From assembly GCF_040546685.1 (NCBI RefSeq), contig NZ_JBEPOH010000001.1:4588001-4652000 (forward strand): 64,000 nt of DNA, read 5' to 3'. The translations under genes and the position numbers were made by a program. The DNA is from Variovorax sp. OAS795 (GTDB lineage: Bacteria; Pseudomonadota; Gammaproteobacteria; Burkholderiales; Burkholderiaceae_C). Below are positions 9,130 to 17,187 of this stretch, one piece after another; positions within the stretch are counted from its first letter, which is position 1, and the number at the start of each line of letters is the position of its first letter. A model generated the notes under the pieces. It saw nothing but the letters and a program-made list of their open reading frames with translations. It was not told the DNA's origin and did no database searches.

Positions 9130-9203
9130 GGCTTGCTTTGTCTCCAGCCGGCGATTGTGCTGCGAGTGCCGTGCCGCGCTCTTGACCGCGGTCATCGCTG
9201 CGT

Positions 9204-10409
9204 CTAATTCGTCTTGGCGCCGGCCTGGAACCAGCGGCCGACCAATGCGCGTTCTTCCTCGGTGATGCCCGTGGCATTGTTCATCGGCATGATCCTGGTC
9301 ACCACCACCTGCTGGTAGATGGCCTGCGCATGCGCCGCCACCTGGTCGGGCGTATCGACGCGCACGTTCTTCATCTGCACGGTCGCGCCGTGGCACATGA
9401 AGCAGCGCTGCTCCAGCACTTTCTGGACGTCCTTGTAGGCAACGGCCGGTGCAGCTTGCGATGCGGCCGGCGCGGCCACCGGCTCGGGTTTCATCCAGAC
9501 GATGGTGAGCCCCAGCACCACGATGCCGATCAGCGCATAGGGCAGCGGATGGCCCGCATTGCCGAGCTTGAAGCGGTGCCGCACCACGAAGAACTGGCGA
9601 ATGGCCGCGCCGCCCAGCATGATGAGCAGCAGCACGATCCAGTTGTACTTGTGCGTGTAGGTGAAGCTGTAGTGGTTGCTCAGCATCGCGAACAGCACCG
9701 GCAGCGTGAAGTAGGTGTTGTGCACGCTGCGCTGCTTGCCGCGCTGCCCGTGCACCGGGTCGACCGGCCGCCCTTCGCGCAGCGCCTGCACGTTCTTGCG
9801 CTGCCCCGGAATGATCCAGAAGAACACGTTGCCGCTCATCGTGGTCGCCATCATGGCGCCCACCAGGAGGAAGGCCGCGCGGCCCGCGAACCACTGGCAG
9901 GCCAGCCAGGTCGCGAACACGATGAAGACGGCGATCAGCACGCCGACGATGGTGTCGCCGTTCTTGCGCCGGCCGAAGACCTGGCAGATGCCGTCGTACA
10001 CCATCCAGAACACGACGAAGAAGGCCAGCGCCACGCCGATGGCCGCGCCCGGCTGCCAGTCCATCTTCGACTTGTCGATCAGGTAGGTGCTGGCGTTCCA
10101 CAGGTACGACATGGTAAAGAGCGCAAAGCCCGTGAGCCAGGTGCTGTAGCTTTCCCAGTACGACCAGTGGAGGTGGTCCGGCAGCTTCCTGGGCGCCAGC
10201 GCGTACTTCTGCATGTTGTAGAAGCCGCCGCCGTGCACGGCCCATTGCTCGCCGCCCACGCCCTTGTCGAGCGATTCGGCGTCCTGCGGCTTCTCCAGGC
10301 TGTTGTCCAGCATCACGAAGTAGAAGGAGGCGCCGATCCAGGCGATGGCGGTGATGACGTGGACCCAGCGCAGCAGCAGGTTGGCCCAGTCGAGGTAATA
10401 GCTTTCCAT
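9204..10409 (-). CDS. puuD: Membrane-bound urate oxidase/hydroxylase with C-terminal cytochrome c domain
   Basis: 401 residues. The N-terminal 300 residues form about eight membrane helices with conserved histidines (RWVHVITAIAWIG near residue 14-26, SVHNTYFTLPVLF), typical of the PuuD family. The C-terminal 85 residues are a periplasmic cytochrome c domain with the heme motif Cys336-Phe-Met-Cys339-His340 and a distal methionine in RIMPMNN. The enzyme converts urate to 5-hydroxyisourate and passes electrons to the respiratory chain rather than making peroxide. A TGTATACA operator lies 160 bp upstream. Downstream steps (uraH, uraD, puuE) are encoded nearby. Confidence 0.93.
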   Translation of the reverse strand: MESYYLDWANLLLRWVHVITAIAWIGASFYFVMLDNSLEKPQDAESLDKGVGGEQWAVHGGGFYNMQKYALAPRKLPDHLHWSYWESYSTWLTGFALFTMSYLWNASTYLIDKSKMDWQPGAAIGVALAFFVVFWMVYDGICQVFGRRKNGDTIVGVLIAVFIVFATWLACQWFAGRAAFLLVGAMMATTMSGNVFFWIIPGQRKNVQALREGRPVDPVHGQRGKQRSVHNTYFTLPVLFAMLSNHYSFTYTHKYNWIVLLLIMLGGAAIRQFFVVRHRFKLGNAGHPLPYALIGIVVLGLTIVWMKPEPVAAPAASQAAPAVAYKDVQKVLEQRCFMCHGATVQMKNVRVDTPDQVAAHAQAIYQQVVVTRIMPMNNATGITEEERALVGRWFQAGAKTN

Positions 10410-10568
10410 GGGGGGTGCTCTTTCTCAACCCCGTGGGCGCATGGAGGCGCCGCGAAGGGGTGTCTTCAGCCTGCTCACCACTGCGGGCGCTGTAAGCAGA
10501 GAAAGTGCCGCGAACGCAGGCTCCATGAGATGGGCCTCGCTCCGCTGCGGCTTGTTGTGGACCGAAAG

Positions 10569-10576
10569 TGTATACA
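10569..10576. promoter_or_regulatory. GntR-type operator TGTATACA upstream of puuD
   Basis: Perfect 8-bp palindrome with flanks AAAG...GTTTT in the 223-bp gap between xdhC and puuD. The same core with the GTT extension occurs at 12400 and 25234 in this window, and a symmetric version at 22016, always before purine genes. Confidence 0.65.
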
Positions 10577-10632
10577 GTTTTGGCAAGTGGCGCGATAGTT
10601 TTTTTGTCGTCGGGGCCGGCGGGAAACCCTGT

Positions 10633-11439
10633 TCACCCCAGCGATTGCAACAACTGTGCCGCCACCGCCACGGCGATGACTTCGGGCTCCTTGCCCGTGA
10701 TGCCGGGCACGCCGATCGGGCAGGTGATGCGGGCCAGCTCGTCGGGCCTGAAGCCGCGCGCCTCGAGCCGGTGGCTGAAGGTCGCCCACTTGGTCTTGCT
10801 GCCGATCAGGCCGATGTAGGGCAGGTCGTTCCGCTCACGCAGGCGCCGGAGGCAGGCGATGACGATGTCCAGGTCTTCGGCATGGCTGAAGCTCATGATG
10901 AGCACGCGGCTTTCGGGCGCGAGCGCGGCCACGGCGTCCTGCACCGGTTCCGAGTGCTCGGTTTCGACCTGCGCCGGCAGCGCCTCGGGAAACACGCCGT
11001 CGCGGCTGTCGATCCAGCGCACGGTGAACGGCAGGCTGGCCAGCAGCCGGGCCAGCGCGGCGCCCACGTGGCCGCCGCCGAACAGCGCCACGGGCTTGAG
11101 CGGCGCGACCAGTTCGCGCCGCAGCGCCGCCGCATCGGCGGTGCCGATACGGCGGTACGAAAGAAACACCACGCCGCCGCAGCATTGCCCCAGGCTCGGG
11201 CCGAGTGGATAGCGCCGGATGCCGTCGATGGTGCGCTTGCCGGCCAGCAGCTCGCGAGCCTCGTCCGTCGCCTGGAACTCGAGCTGCCCGCCGCCGATGG
11301 TGCCGGTGAGCCCTTGGGCCCACACCGCCATCCAGGTGCCGGCCTCGCGCGGCGCCGACCCTTGGGTGGATTCGACGCGCACCAGCACCGCGTCTTCATG
11401 TGCCAGTCGGGCCAGCAGCTGATCGACCATGCCGTTCAT
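10633..11439 (-). CDS. xdhC: Xanthine dehydrogenase accessory protein XdhC
   Basis: 268 residues. The N-terminal XdhC motif VRVESTQGSAPREAGTWM with the following GTIGGGQLE, the Cys-Cys pair in LGQCCGGVV, and the Rossmann-like C-terminal domain (ALFGGGHVGAALARLL, then YIGLIGSKTKWA) are all present. XdhC binds and inserts sulfurated molybdenum cofactor into xanthine dehydrogenase, which makes urate for PuuD. The structural xdhAB genes are not in this window, so they must be elsewhere. ATG at 11439 is used; an in-frame ATG at 11430 is also possible. Divergent from the lipoprotein gene at 11493, and not obviously in one transcript with puuD because an operator region intervenes. Confidence 0.93.
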   Translation of the reverse strand: MNGMVDQLLARLAHEDAVLVRVESTQGSAPREAGTWMAVWAQGLTGTIGGGQLEFQATDEARELLAGKRTIDGIRRYPLGPSLGQCCGGVVFLSYRRIGTADAAALRRELVAPLKPVALFGGGHVGAALARLLASLPFTVRWIDSRDGVFPEALPAQVETEHSEPVQDAVAALAPESRVLIMSFSHAEDLDIVIACLRRLRERNDLPYIGLIGSKTKWATFSHRLEARGFRPDELARITCPIGVPGITGKEPEVIAVAVAAQLLQSLG

Positions 11440-11492
11440 TTCCGATACCTTCGGTTGCGGTGTTGCACTGGAGTCACGGTATAACCCCGGCG

Positions 11493-11996
11493 ATGAATCG
11501 CCAGCTTACGCCGCGCCGCCTTGCATGGGCGGCATCCGTTCTTTCTTCCGCCCTGTGGCTCGCCGGCTGCGGGAGCACGGGCACCGTTCCCGGCCAGTTG
11601 AGCGACGCCAGCCCCGGGCGCGGCGCGTCCGGCGCGGTGCCCCGCGCATCGAATGCGGCCACCGCGCGCGAGTACCGCCGCGATGCCGCCCGCCACATCT
11701 ACGAGGCCAACCGCTCGCGCATCTACGGCGGCCAGATGCCGCCCATGCTCTATGCCGTGGGCACGCTGCAGGTCAACCTCGACGCGGGCGGCAAGGTGCT
11801 GTCGCTGCACTGGATGCGCGCGCCCAAGCATGCGCCCGAAGTCATTGCCGAGATCGAGCGCGCCGTGCTGCAGGCCTCGCCCTTCCCGCCCGCCACGCGC
11901 CTGGGCGCGGTCACGTGGACCGACACCTGGCTGTGGGACAAGAGCGGCCGTTTCCAGCTCGACACGCTCACCGAAGGGCAGCAGCAAGGCGACTGA
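11493..11996 (+). CDS. TonB-C-like lipoprotein
   Basis: 167 residues. A lipoprotein signal peptide ends in the lipobox LAGC (Cys about residue 24), followed by a Gly/Ala/Ser-rich linker. From about residue 60 a globular domain carries YAVGTLQVNLDAGGKVLSL and AVLQASPFPPATR, which resembles the C-terminal domain of TonB/TolA-like energy transducers. It is probably anchored in the periplasm; the role is unknown. It has no ExbB/ExbD neighbours. It ends 2 bp before the convergent uraH stop and is divergent from xdhC with only 53 bp between them. Confidence 0.7.
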   Translation: MNRQLTPRRLAWAASVLSSALWLAGCGSTGTVPGQLSDASPGRGASGAVPRASNAATAREYRRDAARHIYEANRSRIYGGQMPPMLYAVGTLQVNLDAGGKVLSLHWMRAPKHAPEVIAEIERAVLQASPFPPATRLGAVTWTDTWLWDKSGRFQLDTLTEGQQQGD

Positions 11997-11998
11997 CC

Positions 11999-12349
11999 TC
12001 AGGAGCCGCGGTACGTGGAATAGCTCCACGGGCTCACCAGCAGCGGCACGTGGTAGTGCTGGTCGGTGTGGGCCACGCCGAAGTCCAGCGAGACCTTGCC
12101 GAGGAAATTGGGCTCGGGCAGCTTCACGCCCCGCGCCTTGAAATACCCCGCCACGTCGAACACCAGCCGGTAGGTGCCGGCCTGGAGCGAAGCGTTGTCG
12201 TAGAGCGGCCCGTCGCTGCGGCCGTCCGAATTCAGCGTGAACCGTTTCACCAGCGTGGCGGCGTCGCCCTGGGTGGTGTACAGCGCCACCTCCATGCCGG
12301 CCGCGGGGCCGCCGTGCATCGTGTCGAGTACGTGGGTGCTCAGGCCCAT
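11999..12349 (-). CDS. uraH: 5-hydroxyisourate hydrolase (transthyretin-like)
   Basis: 116 residues, one transthyretin-like domain. N-terminal STHVLDTMHG with His6, an Arg in the GRSDGPL segment, and the diagnostic C-terminal tetrapeptide YRGS identify HIU hydrolase. It converts 5-hydroxyisourate, the PuuD product, to OHCU, the substrate of UraD encoded at 14079. Good RBS (aaggagc) before ATG 12349. There is no periplasmic signal, so the enzyme is cytoplasmic. The divergent gap to the GntR gene contains a TGTATACA site at 12400 placed to control both genes. Confidence 0.95.
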   Translation of the reverse strand: MGLSTHVLDTMHGGPAAGMEVALYTTQGDAATLVKRFTLNSDGRSDGPLYDNASLQAGTYRLVFDVAGYFKARGVKLPEPNFLGKVSLDFGVAHTDQHYHVPLLVSPWSYSTYRGS

Positions 12350-12399
12350 GGGGCGCTCCTTCGTCGAAAATTGGTGCGGGAAATTCCGGTGGACAAAAG

Positions 12400-12407
12400 T
12401 GTATACA
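12400..12407. promoter_or_regulatory. GntR-type operator TGTATACA between uraH and gntR
   Basis: Perfect 8-bp palindrome in context AAAAG-TGTATACA-GTTACC, 51 bp from the uraH start and 21 bp before the GntR start. Position suggests autoregulation plus control of uraH. Confidence 0.7.
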
Positions 12408-12428
12408 GTTACCGGCTTTGGGTCTATC

Positions 12429-13103
12429 ATGAAAAAAATGGAGTCCTCCACCACACGTTCGATCGTCGACGCGCTGACCAAGGCCATCGTCGAGCACCGG
12501 CTGCAGCCCGGCACCAAGCTGGCCGAGCAGAAGCTGGCCGACCATTTCGGTGTCTCGCGCACGCTGGTGCGCCAGGCGCTGTTCCAGCTGTCGCAGAACA
12601 AGCTCATCCGCCTCGAGCCCGCGCGCGGCGCCTTTGTGGCAGCGCCCGCGGTCGACGAGGCCCGGCAGGTGTTCAAGGTGCGGCGCATGCTCGAGGCCGA
12701 GATGACGCGCGAGTTCGTGCGCACCGTCACGCCCGCGAAGATCAAGGCGCTCAGGGATCACGTGTCGCTCGAAAAATCGGCCGTGTCGGGCGAAGACATC
12801 TCGGGCCGCACCGAGCTGCTCGGCGACTTCCACGTGCGCATGGCCGAGCTCATGGGCAACCAGGTGCTGGCGCAGATCCTGGGCGAGCTGATCTCGCGCT
12901 GCGCCCTCATCACGCTCATGTACCAGAGCACCAGCGCGGCCGAGCACTCCAACGACGAGCACGCCGACATCGTCAAGGCGCTGGCCGCGCGCGACGAGGA
13001 GCGCGCCGTGCGCCTCATGACCGAACACCTGGAGCACGTCGAGGCCAACCTCACGTTCGACCGCAAGGTTCCCACCAACGACATTGCCTTGGCGCTGTCC
13101 TGA
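12429..13103 (+). CDS. GntR family (FCD subfamily) regulator of the purine genes
   Basis: 224 residues. N-terminal winged helix-turn-helix (residues 10-75) has LAEQKLADHFGVSRTLVRQAL, followed by an all-alpha FCD ligand domain with the metal-binding pattern typical of the family (DFHVRMAELMGNQ and the C-terminal EHADI / EHLEHVEANL). It sits divergent to uraH, 7 bp before puuE, with the TGTATACA palindrome in its promoter, so it is the best candidate regulator of the shared motif. The GntR-type HpxS of Klebsiella plays a comparable role in hypoxanthine catabolism. ATG 12429 and ATG 12438 are both possible starts; neither has a strong RBS. Confidence 0.88.
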   Translation: MKKMESSTTRSIVDALTKAIVEHRLQPGTKLAEQKLADHFGVSRTLVRQALFQLSQNKLIRLEPARGAFVAAPAVDEARQVFKVRRMLEAEMTREFVRTVTPAKIKALRDHVSLEKSAVSGEDISGRTELLGDFHVRMAELMGNQVLAQILGELISRCALITLMYQSTSAAEHSNDEHADIVKALAARDEERAVRLMTEHLEHVEANLTFDRKVPTNDIALALS

Positions 13104-13110
13104 TCCACCC

Positions 13111-14076
13111 ATGACCGTCTACGACACCACCCTGCCCTACCCGCGCGACCTCGTCGGCTATGGCCGCAACCCGCCGCACGCCCAATGGCCCGGCGGCGCG
13201 CGCATTGCGGTGCAGTTCGTCCTCAACTACGAAGAGGGCGGCGAGAACGCGACGCTGCACGGCGATGCGGGCTCCGAGCAATTCCTCTCCGAGATGTTCA
13301 ACCCGGCCAGCTTTCCCGACCGGCACATCAGCATGGAAGGCATCTACGAATACGGCTCGCGCGCCGGCGTGTGGCGCATCCTGCGCGAGTTCGAGAAGCG
13401 TGGCCTGCCGCTCACCGTCTTCGGCGTGGGCATGGCGCTGGAACGCTATCCGGAGCTCACCGCGGCCTTCAAGGAACTGGGGCACGAGATCGCCTGCCAT
13501 GGCTGGCGCTGGATCCACTACCAGAACCTGGACGAAGCCACCGAGCGCGAGCACATGCGCCTGGGCATGGAAGCCATCGAGAAGCTCACGGGCGAACGCG
13601 CGCTGGGCTGGTACACAGGCCGCGACAGCCCGCGCACGCGGCGGCTGGTGGCCGACTACGGCGGCTTCGAATACGACAGCGACTACTACGGCGACGACCT
13701 GCCGTTCTGGATGAAGGTGCAGAAGACCGACGGCACGGTGGTGCCGCAGCTCATCGTGCCCTACACGCTCGATTGCAACGACATGCGCTTTGCGCTGCCC
13801 CAGGGCTATTCGCACGCCGACCCGTTCTTCCAGTACATGAAGGACACCTTCGACGCGCTCTATGCCGAAGGCGATCCGCAGGGCGACAACAGCCCCAAGA
13901 TGATGAGCATCGGCATGCACTGCCGGCTGCTCGGGCGGCCCGGCCGCATCACGGCGCTGCAGCGCTTTCTCGACCACATCGCCCAGCACGACAGCGTGTG
14001 GGTCTGCCGGCGCCTGGACATCGCGCGCCACTGGAAGCAGGCGCACCCGTTCGAAGCGGCCGCCAAAGGAAGCTGA
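13111..14076 (+). CDS. puuE: Allantoinase PuuE (polysaccharide-deacetylase fold)
   Basis: 321 residues. The N-terminus TTLPYPRDLVGYGRNPP, the segment VQFVLNYEEGGEN, and HEIACHGWRWIHYQ followed by GWYTGRDSPRTRRLV are characteristic of PuuE allantoinases, which use a NodB-like fold rather than the amidohydrolase fold of AllB. The reaction opens allantoin to allantoate. It starts 7 bp after gntR and stops 2 bp before the uraD-allC fusion, so the three genes form an operon with sequential pathway steps. ATG 13111 is chosen because translation further upstream overlaps gntR. Confidence 0.94.
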   Translation: MTVYDTTLPYPRDLVGYGRNPPHAQWPGGARIAVQFVLNYEEGGENATLHGDAGSEQFLSEMFNPASFPDRHISMEGIYEYGSRAGVWRILREFEKRGLPLTVFGVGMALERYPELTAAFKELGHEIACHGWRWIHYQNLDEATEREHMRLGMEAIEKLTGERALGWYTGRDSPRTRRLVADYGGFEYDSDYYGDDLPFWMKVQKTDGTVVPQLIVPYTLDCNDMRFALPQGYSHADPFFQYMKDTFDALYAEGDPQGDNSPKMMSIGMHCRLLGRPGRITALQRFLDHIAQHDSVWVCRRLDIARHWKQAHPFEAAAKGS

Positions 14077-14078
14077 CC

Positions 14079-15857
14079 ATGAGCCTCACCCTCGAACAAC
14101 TCAACGCCGCCACGCCCGACGAAGCCGTCGCGCTGCTCGACGGCATCTACGAGCACTCGCCCTGGATCGCGCGGCGCGCGTTGGCGGCACGGCCATTCCG
14201 CTCGCTTGCCCACCTCAAGCATGCGCTGGTGCAGGCGCTGGCCGGGTCGTCGGCCGATGAACAGATCGGCCTGATCCGCGCCCACCCCGAGCTTGCGGGC
14301 AAGGCGATGGTCAGCAAGACGCTCACGGCCGAGTCGACCCACGAGCAGAGCAAGGCCGGCCTCACGGACTGCACGCCCGAGGAGTTTGCGAAGATCCAGC
14401 AGCTCAATGCCGGCTACAACGCGAAGTTCGGATTTCCGTTCATCCTGGCCGTGCGCGGGCCGCGCGGCACGGGCCTTGCCAAGCGCGAGATCATCGACAC
14501 CTTCGAGCGCCGGCTGCACCATCACCCCGCGTTCGAACTGGGCGAGGCGCTGCGCAACATCCACCGCATCGCCGAGATCCGCCTGGACGACAAGCTTGCC
14601 GCCGACGTCTCGCTCGGCAACGACGTGTGGGACTGGCAGGAGGCGCTCTCCGCGCACACCGATCCCGGCTACGCGGAAAAGGGCCAGCTCACCGTCACCT
14701 ACCTGACCGACGCGCACCGCGCCTGCGCCGCCCAGATCGCCGGCCTGATGCGCGACTGCGGCTTCGACTCGGTGCACATCGATGCGGTGGGCAACGTGGT
14801 CGGCCGCTACGAGGGCAGCACGCCCGGTGCCCGGGCCCTGCTCACCGGCTCGCACTACGACACCGTGCGCAACGGCGGCAAGTACGACGGCCGCCTGGGC
14901 ATCTTCGTGCCGATGGCCTGCGTGCGCGAGCTCAAGCGCCAAGGGAGGCGCCTGCCCTTCGGCTTCGAGGTGGTGGGCTTTGCCGAGGAAGAAGGCCAGC
15001 GCTACAAGGCCACCTTTCTCGGGTCGGGCGCGCTCATCGGCCACTTCGATCCGCGTTGGCTCGACCAGAAGGATGCCGACGGCATCACCATGCGCGAAGC
15101 CATGCAGCACGCGGGCCTGGACGAAGCCGAGATCCCGAAGATCCAGCGCGATCCGTCGCGCTACCTGGGCTTTGTCGAGGTCCACATCGAGCAGGGCCCG
15201 GTGCTCACCGAACTCGATCTTCCGCTCGGCATCGTCACCTCCATCAATGGCAGCGTGCGCTACGTGGGCGAGGTGATCGGCATGGCGAGCCACGCGGGGA
15301 CCACGCCCATGGACCGGCGCCGCGATGCCGCCGCCGCGGTCGCCGAGCTCATCCTGTACACCGAGCGCCGTGCCGCCAGGGACGGCGATTCGGTCGGCAC
15401 CGTGGGCATGCTCGAAGTGCCCAGCGGCTCGATCAACGTGGTGCCGGGCCGCTGCAAGTTCAGCCTCGACCTGCGCGCGCCCAACAACGCGCAGCGCGAC
15501 GCGCTGGACGCCGACGTGGTCGGCGAACTCAAGGCCATCTGCGAGCGCCGGGGCTTGCGCTTCGAACTCGAGGAAACCATGCGCGCCGCCGCCGCGCCGA
15601 GCGCACCCGACTGGCAGAAGCGCTGGGAAAAAGCCGTCGATGCACTGGGCATTCCGCTGTTCCGCATGCCCAGCGGCGCCGGCCACGATGCGATGAAGCT
15701 GCATGAAGTGATGCCGCAGGCCATGCTCTTCGTGCGCGGCATCAACTCGGGCATCAGCCACAACCCGCTCGAATCGAGCACCAACGACGACATCCAGCTC
15801 GCGGTCGAAGCCTTCCGGCACTTGCTGGACGACCTGGCCGCCGAACAAGCCCACTGA
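14079..15857 (+). CDS. Bifunctional OHCU decarboxylase / allantoate amidohydrolase
   Basis: 592 residues with two enzymes fused. Residues 1-170 are UraD-like OHCU decarboxylase with catalytic His69-Pro70 (HPEL), Glu89-Gln90 (STHEQS) and Arg163. Residues about 180-592 are an M20 allantoate amidohydrolase with metal ligands His259 and Asp270 (GSHYDT...GGKYDGRLG) and the AEEEG glutamates 303-305, plus the dimerisation-domain motif SHAGTTPM. The first domain makes S-allantoin from OHCU and the second degrades allantoate to ureidoglycine, NH3 and CO2; the intermediate step, PuuE, is the gene just upstream. No stop or RBS separates the domains. Confidence 0.93.
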   Translation: MSLTLEQLNAATPDEAVALLDGIYEHSPWIARRALAARPFRSLAHLKHALVQALAGSSADEQIGLIRAHPELAGKAMVSKTLTAESTHEQSKAGLTDCTPEEFAKIQQLNAGYNAKFGFPFILAVRGPRGTGLAKREIIDTFERRLHHHPAFELGEALRNIHRIAEIRLDDKLAADVSLGNDVWDWQEALSAHTDPGYAEKGQLTVTYLTDAHRACAAQIAGLMRDCGFDSVHIDAVGNVVGRYEGSTPGARALLTGSHYDTVRNGGKYDGRLGIFVPMACVRELKRQGRRLPFGFEVVGFAEEEGQRYKATFLGSGALIGHFDPRWLDQKDADGITMREAMQHAGLDEAEIPKIQRDPSRYLGFVEVHIEQGPVLTELDLPLGIVTSINGSVRYVGEVIGMASHAGTTPMDRRRDAAAAVAELILYTERRAARDGDSVGTVGMLEVPSGSINVVPGRCKFSLDLRAPNNAQRDALDADVVGELKAICERRGLRFELEETMRAAAAPSAPDWQKRWEKAVDALGIPLFRMPSGAGHDAMKLHEVMPQAMLFVRGINSGISHNPLESSTNDDIQLAVEAFRHLLDDLAAEQAH

Positions 15858-15868
15858 AAAGAAAAGAC

Positions 15869-17095
15869 ATGACCGACTACGCCAAGCTCGACGCCTGGAT
15901 CGACGCGCACTTCGACGAGGAAGTGCAGTTCCTGCAGCAACTGGTGCGCGTTCCCACCGACACGCCGCCCGGCAACAACGCGCCGCATGCGGAGCGCACC
16001 GCCGAGCTGCTGGAGGACTTCGGCCTGGACGCCGAGAAGCACGCGGTGCCCGCGCAGGAGGTGAAGGACTACGGCCTCGAATCGATCACCAACCTGATCG
16101 TGCGCCGCCAGTACGGCGCGGGCGGCCTCACCGTGGCGCTCAATGCGCACGGCGACGTGGTGCCGCCCGGCGAAGGCTGGACGCACGACCCCTACGGCGG
16201 CGAGATCGAAGGCGGCAGCCTCTACGGCCGCGCCGCCGCCGTGAGCAAGAGCGACTTCGCGAGCTTCACCTTCGCGCTGCGCGCGCTCGAGGCAGCGGCC
16301 AGGCCCACCCGGGGCAGCGTCGAGCTGCACTTCACCTACGACGAGGAATTCGGCGGCATCCTCGGCCCGGGCTGGCTGCTCAAGCAGGGGCTCACCAAGC
16401 CCGACCTCATGATCGCGGCCGGCTTCAGCTACGAGGTGGTCACGGCCCACAACGGCTGCCTGCAGATGGAAGTGACCGTGCACGGCAAGATGGCGCATGC
16501 GGCCATCCCCACCACGGGTGTGGATGCCTTGCAAGGCGCCGTGAAGATCCTCAACGCGCTCTATGCGCAGAACACGCTCTACCAGCAGGTGACGTCGCAG
16601 GTCGAAGGCATCACGCACCCCTACCTCAACGTGGGACGCATCGAAGGCGGCACCAACACCAACGTGGTTCCGGGCAAGGTGGTGTTCAAGCTCGACCGCC
16701 GCATGATCCCCGAAGAGAACCCGGCCGAGGTCGAAGCAACGATCCGCAAGGTGATCGCCGACGCGGCCGCCGAGAGCACCGGCATCACGGTCGAGATCAA
16801 GCGCATGCTGCTGGCCAATTCGATGAAGCCGCTGGCCGGCAACAAGCCGCTGGTCGATGCGATCCAGAAGCACGGGCAGGCGGTGTTCGGCGAGCCCATC
16901 AAGGCCATGGGCACACCGCTCTACACCGACGTGCGCCTGTACGGCGAAGCCGGCATTCCCGGCGTGATCTACGGCGCCGGCCCGCGCACCGTGCTCGAGT
17001 CGCACGCCAAGCGCAGCGACGAGCGCGTGGTGCTCGAAGACCTGCGCCGCGCCACCAAGGTGATTGCGCGCACGCTGAGCGACCTGCTGGGCTGA
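15869..17095 (+). CDS. M20 family metallohydrolase with atypical metal site, probable ureide-pathway enzyme
   Basis: 408 residues, ArgE/DapE-like M20 fold. First metal pair His94 and Asp96 (NAHGDVV) and Glu159/Glu160 (TYDEE) are present. The bridging Asp normally found in GRG(A/S)xDMKG is replaced: residues 120-129 read GRAAAVSKSD, so the aligned position is Val125, and the nearest acid is Asp129. The C-terminal ligand region with THPYLNVGRIEGGTNTN is conserved. It is 11 bp after the uraD-allC fusion and probably co-translated. No ureidoglycolate or ureidoglycine enzyme is otherwise seen, so it could act on a late ureide or carbamoylated intermediate (inference). Confidence 0.8.
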   Translation: MTDYAKLDAWIDAHFDEEVQFLQQLVRVPTDTPPGNNAPHAERTAELLEDFGLDAEKHAVPAQEVKDYGLESITNLIVRRQYGAGGLTVALNAHGDVVPPGEGWTHDPYGGEIEGGSLYGRAAAVSKSDFASFTFALRALEAAARPTRGSVELHFTYDEEFGGILGPGWLLKQGLTKPDLMIAAGFSYEVVTAHNGCLQMEVTVHGKMAHAAIPTTGVDALQGAVKILNALYAQNTLYQQVTSQVEGITHPYLNVGRIEGGTNTNVVPGKVVFKLDRRMIPEENPAEVEATIRKVIADAAAESTGITVEIKRMLLANSMKPLAGNKPLVDAIQKHGQAVFGEPIKAMGTPLYTDVRLYGEAGIPGVIYGAGPRTVLESHAKRSDERVVLEDLRRATKVIARTLSDLLG

Positions 17096-17187
17096 ATCTC
17101 CGAGCAGGTGCTGCGCGCCGCGTTGCGTGCGTCCGACGCGGCGCATCAGCAGCCACCTACACCCGCCGGCACGCACCGGCGTGCAGC

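Noticed and set aside
10475..10789. 104-codon minus-strand ORF in the puuD-xdhC gap
   Set aside because: It overlaps the 3' end of xdhC in another frame and covers the operator region; the translation is low-complexity and has no RBS.
13185..14078. N-terminal extension of the uraD-allC fusion by about 300 residues
   Set aside because: It overlaps puuE out of frame and has Arg/His-rich composition; the ATG at 14079 begins exactly where UraD homology begins.
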